The position numbers and the translations under genes are program-made. From positions 434,001 through 498,000 of the forward strand of contig MU130696.1 of assembly GCA_015039465.1 (NCBI GenBank): a stretch of 64,000 bases of DNA, in the 5' to 3' direction. The notes beneath the pieces were generated by a model that had not been told where the DNA came from, did not search any database, and saw only the letters and a program-made list of their open reading frames with translations. Origin of the DNA: Phlegmacium glaucopus. Lineage: Eukaryota; Basidiomycota; Agaricomycetes; Agaricales; Cortinariaceae. This document shows positions 1 through 9,915 of the stretch, in pieces. The stretch's first letter is position 1; each line of letters opens with the position of its first letter.

Positions 1-1113
1 GGTAAAGCTAAACAAGACATTAGTTAAGCAATGCATATCTTGCTCGAACTTCAGATAGCGTACCCGCTGTCGAAGACAGCAACATATTGTCCATGGGGTG
101 CCTTTGGTACGATCGAGGATATTTGAATTGGTTGGCCGTCTGGTCCAATGATACCGTGATCTTTATCGGTCAAGGCCTGCCAATGTTGTTGACCTGTGAG
201 TCATAAATTATTAGCGCCCACCGACATATCTAATCAAAAGGATGCTTGCTTGATCCTGCTGGTAACAATCGGCTAACCGTTTCCACATCGAGTTTCGGCA
301 TGCTGGTAATATTCTCAAAACCAGGGATAACCTCTCCGATTGAGAATTGTCCCTGGACAGGCGGGGAAGTTCCATCTCTACCTAATAAGAAGGTGATATA
401 ATTATTTGCAGTGTTTCCTTGTTCAAAGATATGTTGGATTAAGGTATTTCCAGTTGAAGATTTGCCTAGTTTGGTGAAAATGGAGCTGGCCGAATTAAAA
501 CCAAGGCCTAAAAGGCCGTTTGTGGTTTGAGCACCGGGGAAGGTAGTTGAGTCATTAACAAGTACTACACTTCAATGTTAGCGAATAATGCAATAGGGAA
601 CATAGAAGACCTACGTAACGCTTGGTCATTGATAGTAATGTTTCCTATTTGGACTGAGGTTGTTTGTATGTCGCCTTGACGGGAAAAAAAGGCCGCTCAA
701 ATAATATCGGCAGCAAACCACTGAGAATAACGAACCACTAGCCGATCCTACTGCATAATTAAGGGTGAGAGATTTTCCTGTATCCTTTATGCTCGCTGTA
801 GGCACAGTTCCAGGAAAGCTTGCCCATAGATCAGAACTGCAGACTAGTTAGGAGGTGGAGGTTGATTCGTGAACATGAGATTAACGAACCTGCCAGTGTC
901 CAAGGATATAACCAACTCTACACCTGCGATTGTAAGATTGGTAGCATATTGTACGTTGCCCAAGGTGGTCAGATTCTGTACGGTAGAAGTGGAGCCACGA
1001 CGCCTCAGGGCAGCCGGAGGAGGGCCAGCGCGAGCCTCCAGAGGAAGAATAACGGCATTAACAGATGAATCAAGGATGGTGAGGAGTAAAGAAAGTGGTA
1101 TCACGGAACGCAT
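1..1113 (-). CDS. Secreted pepsin-like aspartic protease (A1 family), 3' end outside window
   Basis: Endopeptidase of the pepsin family, probably secreted. The ATG at 1113 opens a hydrophobic signal peptide (MRSVIPLSLLLTILDSSVNA). An exon follows with the A1 N-lobe pattern YATNLTIAGVELVISLDTG; splicing over about 845-890 restores the first active site as DTGSSDLW. Further minus-strand exons carry VQIGNITIND, the flap-distal TNGLLGLGFNS stretch, and GIIGPDGQPIQ. The second active site reads VFDSG (D-S-G, an accepted variant), joined through a short intron near the window edge to a last partial exon. At least five introns. The C-terminal part of the second lobe lies beyond base 1. Family assignment is firm; substrate is unknown. 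Confidence 0.88.
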
Positions 1114-2337
1114 TGAGGAAAGAAGGAGCGAAGAGCACGAAACGAATTTAAGGCAAAAGCTGAGTTTTGAGAAAACTGTTTGATTTCTCACACCACTTTA
1201 CCTCACTTCACCCAGCACAGCCCTACCACAAATTTATTTGTTCCGATAAACGGCTGTGGAATGTGGCCCCAAATTGTAAAATTTATGTTCCCGAAAAGGT
1301 ATTTTATGCTGCGGACGCCGGAAACATATATTATCCTCATTATCAATGCGCCGAGTTGCGCCAGCGCCCAAACCAGACGGTGCCATCGAACCATAACGGT
1401 TCACGGCCGTCCGAACCATACGGTCACGAGGGCCGTAACCATAACTGCTAAGGTTGACTGCCTGGCAAGCTAAATCCTGGCTTTGAGGTAATTACCAGGC
1501 TACCAAGCAAAAAAATATCTGGGCACTCACCACAATTTCATAAAGCGTCCTTCATGAGAAATGTGCATATAAAGGAAGATGATGGAAACACAATCAAAAA
1601 CTGAACTGTTGAAGACCGTTGATGCCCGTTTGCAACCCGTTTGACCCGACAAGGATTCACAGCCGTTTTCATATCTAAACACTAAAATTTAAAATACACC
1701 ACCTTACACCACTTAGAGCTACACTTAGTCGGGGTCGGAATTTTTTTGACGTTGTGTCATAGGTCAACGTAGAGGACATTGATAACAGGCTACTTAGTTG
1801 CTCTCAACTTGCAAGCGGACTCTAAATGTTAGAGGCCTATATGTGTATTTTTTGACTGATGGCCTATCGATGAGAAAACAGCTGTAAGCCTGTAATTTTA
1901 ACAGGAGGGTCTCGGAGTTTGAAATTACTAGTTACTTGGAAGTCACATGATAATTGTACCCGTCAAGCGCCCGTCTCCAACGCCCATTCGGTCTCCAACG
2001 CCAAGCGCCCAAGCGCCCGTTTTGAACACCAACCACCACCCAACTGCGTTTTCAGCACCAATGAGTCGCCGTTTTGACCCCCACCGCCCATTTTTGACAC
2101 CCACTGCCCCCTTTTTCGACCCCATCTGTCCATCTTACCCCAAACCCCTCTTGTGGGGTGGGGGCAAGGTGGGGGGTTCATTATTTAATTTTATTCCTCA
2201 CATATTAGTCAATTTTATTTTATTTCACCCACATAATATGACAGGCAGAGCAACCCCTCACAAGAAAGGGTTTTATACTTTTCACCTATTCTTTTTAATA
2301 ATAATGATATCCCAGGAAATATTAACTGAGATGTTGA

Positions 2338-2785
2338 TGCTTAGGCCTGTAACCGGACCGTCAAAATGAGCAGAGCGTCGATTTGACGGCCTGTATACCG
2401 GGACTTCCCAGTGAGCGAGCGTTACATTGTTTCGGACATTTCCGTACGACTTGAAAGAGTGAAACGCATCTAAAGTAGGAAGGTCAAGATTTTGGCAGAG
2501 CATCCAGCATGGGTCATCCTCGTCATTTATTTGTCCTTACTCCATCTGTACATTATGTACTCTGCCCCGAACCTCGATGAAAAGCTCAGTTACTTTCGTA
2601 CTTGTCCCTCTGCTGGCTGGTCCTCGTATTACCGACAGTCATACCCCAGGAACGCAACCGTGGCCTTTCGAGTTGCACGGAAATGTCCGAAACAACATAA
2701 CGCTCGCTCACTCACGGAAAGTCCTAGAATACAGGTCGTCAAATCAATGCTTTGCCCATTTTGACAATCTGTCACAGGTCTAGCT
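2338..2785. repeat. Foldback element with ~120-bp imperfect inverted arms
   Basis: The left arm (about 2338-2459) is the reverse complement of the right arm (about 2666-2785) at roughly 80 percent by eye. Shared cores include TTGTTTCGGACATTTCCGT, GTGAGCGAGCGTTA and ATTTGACG.CCTGTAT. The roughly 200-bp centre shows no gene. This structure fits a MITE or foldback transposon. I could not settle a target-site duplication. Confidence 0.75.
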
Positions 2786-2853
2786 GATACTAATGTTACT
2801 AGAGATTGATACTGATGTTACTGATGTGAGGAATTGACTTGTCACTTTAGTTG

Positions 2854-3006
2854 ACTCGGAATGGACTCGGAATGGACTCGCCAGTTTTATCTTTTTTTTA
2901 CTCGGAACGTGCTCGGATTCTGCTTGGAATGGCTTAGAATGATACATGCCTCATTTTTTTTTACTTGAACTGAGGTCAAAATTTACTCGTATTCCGCTCG
3001 GAATGT
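2854..3006. repeat. Degenerate CTCGGAATG-type repeats
   Basis: The motif CTCGGAATGGA is directly repeated near 2854-2880, and diverged copies recur to about 3006 (CTCGGAACGTG, CTTGGAATGGC, CTCGGAATGTG). Function unknown; it may be the decayed edge of a mobile element. Confidence 0.5.
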
Positions 3007-3189
3007 GTGGAAGGTAAAGCAATGGAATTATCCTAGTATTTGCAGCGTGGTATAACAAATAAATATAGGTTACCGTGGTTTTGGATATCTGTTACATAAT
3101 AGTTTTCTACGATTAGAAGCTAATTTACTATAATAGGAGCCGTCATTTTCACAACGCCGCGAACACGAGAGAAATGAGAAAACAGACAG

Positions 3190-4747
3190 TCATCTGGCAG
3201 CAGAATCCATTTCTGCAATCATATCTAGGAAAGAGTCAGTAACCAATCGCACGGGAATATTGAGTTTCAGATCAAGTAAGGGAGATTTTGGTGTTGGTGG
3301 GGAGATGTATAGAACAATAAAGTCCTACAGAACGAAACACGGGTGTTCAGATCAAGATGAAGTACTGAAAAGTCATAACAGAAAGTCTACCTTCACTTGG
3401 ACATTTGCGGCATTAAATCCACCAACGGTAACGTTGCTTTGACAGCGCACCTCGCCCTCCCAATCAATACTGCCCTCGGAATATCGCCCAAGTGTAGCAC
3501 AACAATTTGATAAATCTGGAGGAACCGGCCAAATGGTGCCTTCGCCCAAGATGGAATTACTCCAGGTAGTTTCTCTTCGTACCGTCACAGAAACCTGCCG
3601 TAGTAGAGTTACACGAACCAACGGCTTTCCGTTCTGAAAATTCGTCTCAGTGGCGAGACTATCAGAATCCGCAGAGGCAATGCGATCCAGATCCATATCC
3701 GCTCCAGAGAAGAGCATATACAGAGAACATGTCAGACCAGCCAGTTGTACATGAAATTTCATGGTGTCTGTAAGAGCATATATTCGACCAGCGGGGACAA
3801 AGAGCTGTCAAGAAAGTATGTTAGAACCCGGATTCGGAGGTGCCAGGCTAGAGAGAACATACATTACAGATAATTGGAGTTATTTCCATATTTGGGCGCA
3901 TTTCGAGGTATGTTACTGCCTGATACCATTCCTCTGGAGACGTTTTGATAGATGAGAAAAGGCAAGCAGTAGCGACCAAAGGTCGCGGTGCCCGTGTTCG
4001 AGGTGCGTATTCGAAAGGGATGATGATGCTGAGATAAATAAATAAACGGCAGAATGACTAAGGTTAACAAATACACATACTGTTGTTTCTTAGGCCAGAT
4101 AGCATTAATTTTTTGATGGCGTGCATGTGTAACAATGAAACGAAGCTGATATGAAGACCGCGCACGCAGACTTTGAACACCGTCATCGACGAAGTGATAC
4201 GAAGGCGGCAGAGAAAAGGAATGATTGTCGTCCTGAAATGTCGTGGGAAGTGTTATAACGAATGGTACCTGAGGGGGGCAGGCTTTTTCTGACGTCACGT
4301 GCGACCACAGAGTATAATAGCTGCTAATGAGCTTGACGGACCAACTTCCGCCTACAAAAGTTGAGCTATCTAGTTTCCCCTCCACCTATTAGATACGATG
4401 GCAATAAGTTAATGTGTCTCGGCGATGATGAGATTTACTTTTAGAACGATCTTACGAATCCTCTCGAGCTGGCCTTGACATAGGACAATGCCGCTAATCA
4501 CAGCATGTCGGCCAAATACAGGGATGGTTGCATCCTCTTCCTGGTTGTTCAACACAATGCTCAATTCTCCTGATTTCTTGATAAAAACCGAATTGGTTCG
4601 CGATTGCGGTGCCCGGAGACGGGGGGTGTAGTCCAGTCTTTGTTCACCATCTGCAAGTTGACAGGAGTAGGACGGTGATGGTAACGACTCGGAGAATGAG
4701 TCATCGTAGATAGGTAGCTCTGGGGAATTTTCAACTGACATTAGCAT
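3190..4747 (-). CDS. Arrestin-like (alpha-arrestin fold) protein
   Basis: Arrestin-domain proteins of this type usually act as adaptors in membrane-protein trafficking. Exon 1 (4747-4439) ends in a typical arrestin N-lobe strand (GIVLCQGQLERIRKIVLK). Introns at about 4438-4386, 4080-4010, 3870-3815 and a short one near 3395-3330 join the rest. Diagnostic pieces are VPFVITLPTTFQDD, YQLRFIVTHAR, PFEYAPRTRAPRP, SIKTSPEEWYQ, and a C-lobe ending VPVRLVTDSF-like (IPVRLVTDSFLDMIAEMD). Removing the introns gives one open frame with stop TGA at 3190-3192. A paralogue lies at 46251-47942. I see no PPxY motif in this protein, so direct Rsp5 binding is not shown. The start could also be the ATG at 4741. 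Confidence 0.82.
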
Positions 4748-5095
4748 GAGGAAGATAAGAAATAGTAGGAACTAGTATGTTCACACCAGTTCACACCTCA
4801 TAAATAACCAAACCTCTCGACAGTAAATGGAAATGACTCATCGCCCGCAGCGAGTCACGAGTCATGGATGTCTTCCCCTCACACAGCCTTTGAGAACAGG
4901 CATCAATCTGCATCAATAGTACTTAATATAGACGCATGGGGGAAGGGATCAAAATCTTCCCTAATCATATGGGTAGCAAAGGAACGAATTAACCAGTTCG
5001 AATCGCCAACTATAGATCAATTGCTCAAAAGATGGTGACAATTTTAATAATAAATACAATGTCCAGCTAGCGAATTAATTGAGTACTACATATCG
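4748..5095. other. Spacer between two minus-strand genes
   Basis: It should contain the promoter of the arrestin-like gene and the 3' end of the membrane-protein gene. No other feature is seen. Confidence 0.5.
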
Positions 5096-6118
5096 TCAAG
5101 ACCCCGCGATGTGCGCAGCCGAAGGCGGCTCTAATCGATTCAGCGTTTCCTCCAATTGCCGCGCCCTTTCTGCATCATTCCATTGCTCGTCCCTACTGAC
5201 ATAACTTAGGGGTCTATCTGTGTGGAATTCTTGCACGGCAGGACTTGAGTTGGAATGACGATTTTGGGCTCTTAGACTGTTCCGTAAAAGCCCACTGAGA
5301 AGGAGGGTGCTACCTCGCGTGTTGCCGTAAGCAGGGGGTGGCGAGACTGCAATGAGATGATCTTCAACATCTCCTGTACCAACCCCGCTTTGGGCGAGGG
5401 CAGCTGCGTATGTAGGAAGTGGAGGACGATTCCAAGGAGCGAATGCCAGAGTTGTACTGGTCTCTGGTATGTTGTTGTTTCTGTGACGAGGGAGTACCTC
5501 TCCGGGGTGAAGGTAGCTATACCGTTCTCCGCGTAAACGGAAGAGGCGGCGTTCCAAAAATACAAGCTGTACAAGGACGGCGAGGAGGAAAACAATATGA
5601 AAAAAGATGATTGCTGGCTGTCCGGCGAATAGATTTTGTCCTGTTGGCAAATGTGCAAAATGCTCCGATGTAAAAACCCAGCCAATGACGGTGCCCCCCA
5701 GAAGAGTGAGTTGTGCAGCAAATATCAGAAGGGAGGTGAGTCGAAGACCTCCGAATTCAGGAGATCTTTCTGGCTTAAAAAAGTCCAATATTCCATGGGG
5801 TTTAGTGATGGAGTCAGTGGATGATGATTGTTCGCTACCGTGACATGGCACAACTTCGAATTGAGCTGGAGGGATTACAGCATCGGGGGATGTGGGCGAT
5901 GCGGGGGAGTGATCTCTATCAGCGGGATGCCTCGCAGGAAGAACGTGTGAGGTTGAAGTAGTATCCAGTGAACTTTCCGTTGGGGGTTCCACGGCTGCGA
6001 TGTACCCAATCTCTCCACGTTTCGACGGCAACGGATCTGCTTGTAGTCGGCGTGAGCTTTCAGCCCCATTGGAAGGTGTATCACTATGAGGCATTGGGAA
6101 TATTGAAGTGCTTAACAT
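5096..6118 (-). CDS. Two-pass membrane protein with a PPxY motif, function unknown
   Basis: Single-exon gene of about 340 residues; the first ATG is at 6118, with a second in frame at 6094. A long, Ser/Pro-rich N-terminal region (about 110 residues) precedes a conserved-looking FFKPERSPEFGGLRLTSLL. Two membrane segments follow at about residues 128-150 and 168-190, separated by a short loop, and then an Arg-rich stretch (ERRLFRLRGER). The C-terminal cytosolic-type tail is disordered and holds SPPPAYG near residue 260, a PPxY match of the kind bound by WW domains of Rsp5/Nedd4 ligases. The C-terminus has a short charged helix (DAERARQLEETLNRL). I do not recognise the family. It sits upstream of the arrestin-like gene on the same strand. 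Confidence 0.75.
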   Translation of the reverse strand: MLSTSIFPMPHSDTPSNGAESSRRLQADPLPSKRGEIGYIAAVEPPTESSLDTTSTSHVLPARHPADRDHSPASPTSPDAVIPPAQFEVVPCHGSEQSSSTDSITKPHGILDFFKPERSPEFGGLRLTSLLIFAAQLTLLGGTVIGWVFTSEHFAHLPTGQNLFAGQPAIIFFHIVFLLAVLVQLVFLERRLFRLRGERYSYLHPGEVLPRHRNNNIPETSTTLAFAPWNRPPLPTYAAALAQSGVGTGDVEDHLIAVSPPPAYGNTRGSTLLLSGLLRNSLRAQNRHSNSSPAVQEFHTDRPLSYVSRDEQWNDAERARQLEETLNRLEPPSAAHIAGS

Positions 6119-6375
6119 GTACAACGATCTTGGAGGTAGACAACGACCAGCGTAGCAGAAATTAAGAAAATGTGAGCACTGCTCTATTAGAATTGAAGGA
6201 GAGTTGTAAAGGAAGGTGAACCGCCTCTGTCGCTATGGGGTTGTCAAGAACATATCATTACGTCACGCACCCCTGTTGAAATATTTTATAAAACTCTCTT
6301 TTGTAAATTAGTGGTCGATTATCACCATGACTATAATACATCCACTGGAAGGCTGACACCTTCCAAATATCACAT

Positions 6376-8301
6376 CTAGATGTCTCTGGCAGTTTCTCTA
6401 GGTATAATATTTCCCAAGGTTACCACGGTGTAAAAGGCAAACGTCTTGATTTCTGGAGGTTTGGTAGGCGTTTTAGAAGGACCGTCTCCTTCATTGCTCT
6501 CTGACGGCGCGGGGTCATCCGAGCGATATGTATATGACACTAGCATGTTAAACTAATATGAAGCCAAGAAACGTTCAGTAGTGAACAAAGAGACATCGAA
6601 TCGGAGAAACAACCTTGACAGTCCCTCCGGCCTCCTTTCCAATGACGACTTCGCCGCCGACAAGGGTGACATTCGCGCGTTTCTCTAGAACGCCGACGGT
6701 GCGGCTACGACCTTTTGCATCTGACTCCTTCCCCCCTCGCCCAACCACCTCGTCTCCGTCAACGTTAAACATGTCCTCATCGTCTTCATATTCCCATGCT
6801 TCTGCAAAAGCAGCAACGGTAAAAGATGACGTTGGAAGAGAGACAGCAAAGGGCGGACGACGGGCTTTCTCCGGTGAGCCACCCTCTTTAGGAAGCACAG
6901 TGGAAACGTGCATCCGCTGGACAGATAATCTAACTTGTATTGGATCATAGAGAGGGTTGCTCAAGGCTAAATGGAAGGGGTACGTCTTTCCTGCATGCAT
7001 ATCCGATAGCGAATTTTTCTCTTCGTCTACGGTCGACTTTCCGAGAGAACGTTTGGCAGCTTCAGCAGCCAGTTGCTGGGCATGAGGTAGAGCAACTGTT
7101 ATTGCCGGAAGATAGTTTGCTGCCACAAGCTTGATTTTATACCTCACAGACTGTGCTTTCTGTTCTGGTTTTATCAAGATATGTGTACAAGCCGGACAAC
7201 GTTTTGAACGTTTTGAATGAAGGGGTATACGGAGGGGTTTAAGTTCTCTGGTAGCTTCTTAGATTAAAGCAAAGGACCTAAAAAGAATGAACTTACTGAG
7301 TTTGTAAAGGGTTTACCCAACTGTTAATCCATCGTTGTTCTAAAGTGGCGACCTGGCCGATATCTTCTAGACGACTCATAAATTCGACGTCTACTTCACC
7401 ACCCCCTGTCCCATGGGCACTCGCTGTTGAGATATCCACGCGACTGCGATATTCTATCATCTCGTCTTTGTTCCGACTTCTGTCCTTCCCACTACCTCTT
7501 CCGGATGTGCTTCGTGCAAGAGGATTGTACTTGCTGACCCCAGGAATATCACGAGCCAATGCAGCTGACGCAGCCGCCGTAACAGAGTTTGAGTGAAGAG
7601 AGTGTGGATGTGGGGTATTGTGGGCAGCTGCGTGATTGGTGGACGTAGAAGAGGAAAGTAAGGATGCCCGAATGAAAGGATCAAAATGTTCCTTCAAACG
7701 CTCAAATTCCAAAGAGTCAGGCGCAGAATCTTCAAATTTCTGGAGTTGGGCTAATTTCTGCGGCTTCAGCAAGTTGAGCATAAGTTAAATACAACGTGAA
7801 ATTGGCTGACCAGCAAGTCCAGTTGGTTTTTCAAAGGTAATGCCTAGTTCGGCCGAATCCCATCTACAATGATTGCAGTAAAGAAAGAAAGGTGGTTCGT
7901 TGAGTGCGCTGATTGGAATGGATAGCCGACCATCTGGTTCAGGAGGATCAGAAGGTACAACAGAGAGAGTATTCCGACAAATCGGACACATGAAGCAATT
8001 TCGAGCACATCTGGTATGTATTAGACTGAATTTTACGCATGAGCAGAAGTAGGGCTTACCTGTTCTTCTCGGCGCGTACACTAGCGCTTGGGACCTCAAA
8101 GAGACAATTTGGACAATAATATGAGCTGACTTCGATAGAAACACAGCGGTTACACCGAACTGCGTCACATTCTTCGCAGAAAAAAAGTGTGTGTAATGGG
8201 TGAAAGCTCGATGAAGATGAGGGAAGATGGGGAGGCGGGGGTACGGGAGATGTTGACAGACATGGACAATGGTATTCTACAGTGGGTGCCGTCAAGGTCA
8301 T
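6376..8301 (-). CDS. DCTN4: Dynactin subunit 4 (p62)
   Basis: Component of the pointed-end complex of dynactin, the dynein cofactor that links dynein to cargo. The N-terminus from ATG 8301 carries the cysteine-rich zinc-binding block: FFCEECDAVRCNRCV, SSYYCPNCLFEVPSASV, then after an intron CARNCFMCPICRNTL. Later exons have CNHCRWDSAELGITFEKPTGL and a helical middle ending WINSWVNPLQ. They also carry the beta-rich C-terminal region with YPFHLALSNPLYDPIQVRL. The last small exon ends FYTVVTLGNIIPRE, the usual end of this family, with stop TAG at 6376-6378. About five exons; no disruption seen. The family is recognised with high confidence. Confidence 0.9.
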
Positions 8302-9014
8302 TGAAAGCTTCAGACTCAGCGTTACAAAATAATTACCAAGGTCACTTTATTGATGCCACTGTCATTCGTACAGCACCTAACAACTTCCCCAGTTCCCTGT
8401 CTGAATGTAGGCTCAACCCAATCCCCTCTCACTCGTGAGAGGGGCTTATAACAAGGTACCGGTTTCATCAGGGCAGTGTCAAGTTTTCAGTAATGGATTT
8501 ATACTGTTGAATCAAGTGACTTTTGAGTGCTATTTATTAGACAGATTATCATCTATAACATAATATCTATCCAAAAACCAAATTTTCTCATTTTTAGAGC
8601 TTGCTGGAGTGAAAAGAAATGGGATGGTCTCGTTTTGTGCTAATTTTGATAGGTTGGTCAGTCACGTCACATCGGTCCGACAAAGCGGCAGGCGCCCATA
8701 TCTTTCTTCACGTCTCCTATGCCTCAGGCTGGTCAGAAGCCTCGAGATGAGAAGATCGTTCAAACTATAGGACGCGATCGTGTCACGGAATTATTACATG
8801 CATTTTTTCGATGGCAGGGTGTGCAGCATGCTGAATGGGCTGGGAAGTTGTGGGGTTTTGAATGAATTAAGCATGGGACTCAGAGTCTGTCAGCTGCAGG
8901 GGTTCTCTGAATGCTCATACTGTCGGGTTCGAGAATAGTATTTCAAATTTTTGGGTTTGTCAGGCTGATAAGACCGGCAACTAAGAGTTTGTATTGAAAT
9001 TTGATCAAGAGATA
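8302..9014. other. Upstream region of dynactin p62 up to the Helitron insertion site
   Basis: Contains the p62 promoter side and one short plus-strand reading frame (8719-8865, listed separately). The Helitron begins directly after the A at 9014. Confidence 0.5.
8719..8865 (+). CDS. Short 48-residue reading frame, unknown
   Basis: The ATG at 8719 opens MPQAGQKPRDEKIVQTIGRD and ends LWGFE before TGA at 8863-8865. The composition is protein-like (mixed charged and amphipathic: RVTELLHAFFRWQGVQHAEW). It lies divergent to dynactin p62 and 150 bases before the Helitron. It may be a small gene, the first exon of a gene cut off by the Helitron, or chance. No family recognised. Confidence 0.3.
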   Translation: MPQAGQKPRDEKIVQTIGRDRVTELLHAFFRWQGVQHAEWAGKLWGFE

Positions 9015-9065
9015 TCACTACTACTAAAGACGCTAGACGGCTCGCGTTTTCCCACGTTTTTCGGG
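9015..9065 (+). repeat. Helitron 5' terminal sequence
   Basis: These 51 bases recur in inverted orientation at 14974-15024. The first 29 bases are identical and there are 3 mismatches overall (48 of 51). This shared block helps to fix the 5' end at 9015. Confidence 0.8.
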
Positions 9066-9915
9066 GGGTTTTCCGGTCCCTTTCCTTTTGCCGATTGGGT
9101 TTTTTTTTCACGTACTGTACATTCTAAAAATTCAATTCTCTTTCCTTCGGTCCTTTCCGTCTTTCCATGGGAGCTTTTGCGGCCAGTCGCCCATCAGCGT
9201 TTGTTGGGGGGGCCCCACTTATTTGTACGTCTCGGCATGACGACGAATTTCATCGGTCACGATCACACGCGGGGTTCATGATGTGACGAGACCCTCCATT
9301 GTGACCGTCGACGATGTCTCAAGAGCCCATCAGAACGTCGGCGCGTATCCGAAGCCCATCGTATCGTTCGCGAACGACCTGGGCATTGCCCGAAATTGTG
9401 TCGGTGGGTTTTTTTCGTGTGTATCTGTCGAGGACCCCAAAAATGACATGTCATTCGCTGTTTTAGGCTGCGCCTTCGACGTCATCACGCCGTGAAAGAT
9501 GTGAGACAGCAGAACGTTATGCGAAAGAAAAGTCTGAAAATTCAAGGAGTGGTGAACTGAGGAGTGTTGATGATGGGTCTGGACCTTGCAATATGTTAGA
9601 TCATGCTATGGCCCCTCCTATTGATACAGAGATTGGAAATGATGAGATGGTATGTGTGTTTCTGATTGAAAAAAGGAAAATAAAATGAAGTTGTGGTATC
9701 TGTGAAGACTATGGGTTCATCGTCGTCGTCAATTCCTGCATTAAATGATGCCAGGGAGGTCAATGCTCATGTGGATGAAAATGAACATGTCCAGGACGTC
9801 AGAAGTGGGTTTTCCTTCAATTCATCTTTAATCCTTCGAATGATGACTTATTTTGGGAGTAGTGCCCACATCTCTTTTTTGTATTGCACGACGACCTGTT
9901 CTTGACACATTACCC

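Larger units (their letters stand above)
1114..3189. other. Long repeat-bearing intergenic spacer
   Basis: About 2 kb without a gene I can support. It holds a C-rich tract at about 1960-2180 ending in a run of G tracts (2154-2177), a foldback repeat (2338-2785), and degenerate CTCGGAATG repeats (2854-3006). The open frames here are short and repeat-derived. Confidence 0.7.

Noticed and set aside
1203..1451. Overlapping short frames on both strands upstream of the aspartic protease
   Set aside because: None resembles a protein family, and they fall in the probable promoter and 5' UTR.
4980..5010. Possible tRNA, from a GTTCGAATC box
   Set aside because: No acceptor stem, no A box at the right distance and no anticodon arm could be formed.
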